This document shows positions 6,160 to 6,553 of a stretch of 6,553 bases of DNA, piece after piece (position 1 is the first letter of the stretch; every line of letters starts with the position of its first letter). The notes under the pieces are model-generated. The model did no database searches, was not told the origin of the DNA, and saw nothing but the letters and a program-made list of their open reading frames with translations. The stretch is taken from NCBI GenBank assembly GCA_964560325.1, contig CAZLLV010000200.1:1-6553 (forward strand), given 5' to 3'. The position numbers were made by a program, and so were the translations under genes. The stretch comes from CAZLLV01 sp964560325 (GTDB lineage Bacteria > Acidobacteriota > Thermoanaerobaculia > Multivoradales > DATKCC01).

Positions 6160-6553
6160 TCATCGAGCCGAGGTCACCAACGCCTCTTCCTCTACTCCTC
6201 GCAGCGCCTCCGGCGTGACCAGCACGTCGAACCGGGGGTGGCTCCGCAGATGGGTGCAGGGCCAGCGGTCGGTTTCGGGGCCTTCGAGCAGGCGGTGGAT
6301 CGCTTCGGCCTTCTCTTCGGTGGTCGCGAGGAGGACGATGCGGCCGGCGGATAGGTGGGGGCCGAAGCCGACGGTGATCGCGCGCAGGGGGCGCAGCGCG
6401 TCGGGGACGCCGGGGCCGGGGAGGGTGTCGGCGACCTGGGGCGGTACCTCGACGACGTGGGTTCGGTCGTGCGGGGGGCCGGGGAGGTTGTAGGCGACGT
6501 GGCCGTCGGCACCGACGCCGAGGAAGACCAGGTCGAGGCCGCCGGCCGCTTCG
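6160..6553 (-). CDS. NagB/6-phosphogluconolactonase-superfamily protein, 5' end off the window
   Basis: The last 130 residues of a sugar-phosphate isomerase/deaminase-family protein are read from the right edge to TGA at 6160-6162; the N-terminal half is outside. Near the fragment start is DLVFLGVGADGHVAYNLPG (7-25), matching the family active-site loop G-x-G-x-D-G-H. It is followed by RTHVVEV (30-36), AITVGFG (58-64), LLATTEEKAEAI (74-85; K81) and HPRFDVLVTPEA (105-116). The order and wording resemble glucosamine-6-phosphate deaminase (NagB) more than 6-phosphogluconolactonase. From memory of E. coli NagB, catalytic D141 and H143 are kept and the phosphate-binding Lys208 matches K81. Glu148 is replaced by Leu (L23) and Arg172 appears replaced by Leu (L44). 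The reaction and substrate are therefore uncertain: it may be a divergent isomerase or lactonase. The palindrome and ATPase gene follow on the same strand. Confidence 0.85.
   Translation of the reverse strand, partial: EAAGGLDLVFLGVGADGHVAYNLPGPPHDRTHVVEVPPQVADTLPGPGVPDALRPLRAITVGFGPHLSAGRIVLLATTEEKAEAIHRLLEGPETDRWPCTHLRSHPRFDVLVTPEALRGVEEEALVTSAR

Overview
This is a very GC-rich stretch (G and C dominate third codon positions nearly everywhere) from a bacterium I cannot name with certainty. The secreted FG-GAP/VCBS protein with an ASPIC/UnbV tail, a small cysteine-rich secreted protein, the lack of Shine-Dalgarno sites before most genes and the GC-rich codon use would suit an uncultured Acidobacteriota, Planctomycetota or Myxococcota member. 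That placement is inference only. No rRNA, tRNA, CRISPR array or transposase is visible.

Layout. Positions 1-1997 (minus) hold most of an AddB/RecC-like repair nuclease subunit that runs off the left edge; its C-terminal half is outside the window. After a 146-bp gap comes a small cysteine-rich secreted protein (2144-2473, minus). An AT-rich divergent control region (about 2488-2587) separates it from a large exported seven-bladed FG-GAP/VCBS beta-propeller protein with an ASPIC/UnbV domain (2588-4897, plus). That gene converges, with an 8-bp gap, on an AAA_14/DUF4143 ATPase (4906-6096, minus). Upstream of the ATPase is a striking AT-rich perfect palindrome (6116-6156). Immediately beyond it ends a NagB/6-phosphogluconolactonase-superfamily sugar-phosphate gene (6160-6553, minus) whose N-terminus is off the right edge.

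How the genes relate. I see no single pathway. The repair nuclease and the NagB-like gene look like housekeeping functions. The cysteine-rich protein and the propeller protein share a divergent promoter region and are both predicted to be exported, so they may be co-expressed. The ATPase is the most 'accessory' gene: it looks less GC-rich than its neighbours, is squeezed between two unrelated genes, and is preceded by a palindrome unlike anything else in the window. The ATPase plus palindrome is the best candidate here for an undescribed regulatory or mobile unit, but the sequence alone does not establish one. Second to it are the NagB-like protein, which appears to have lost key deaminase residues, and the unrecognised cysteine-rich protein.
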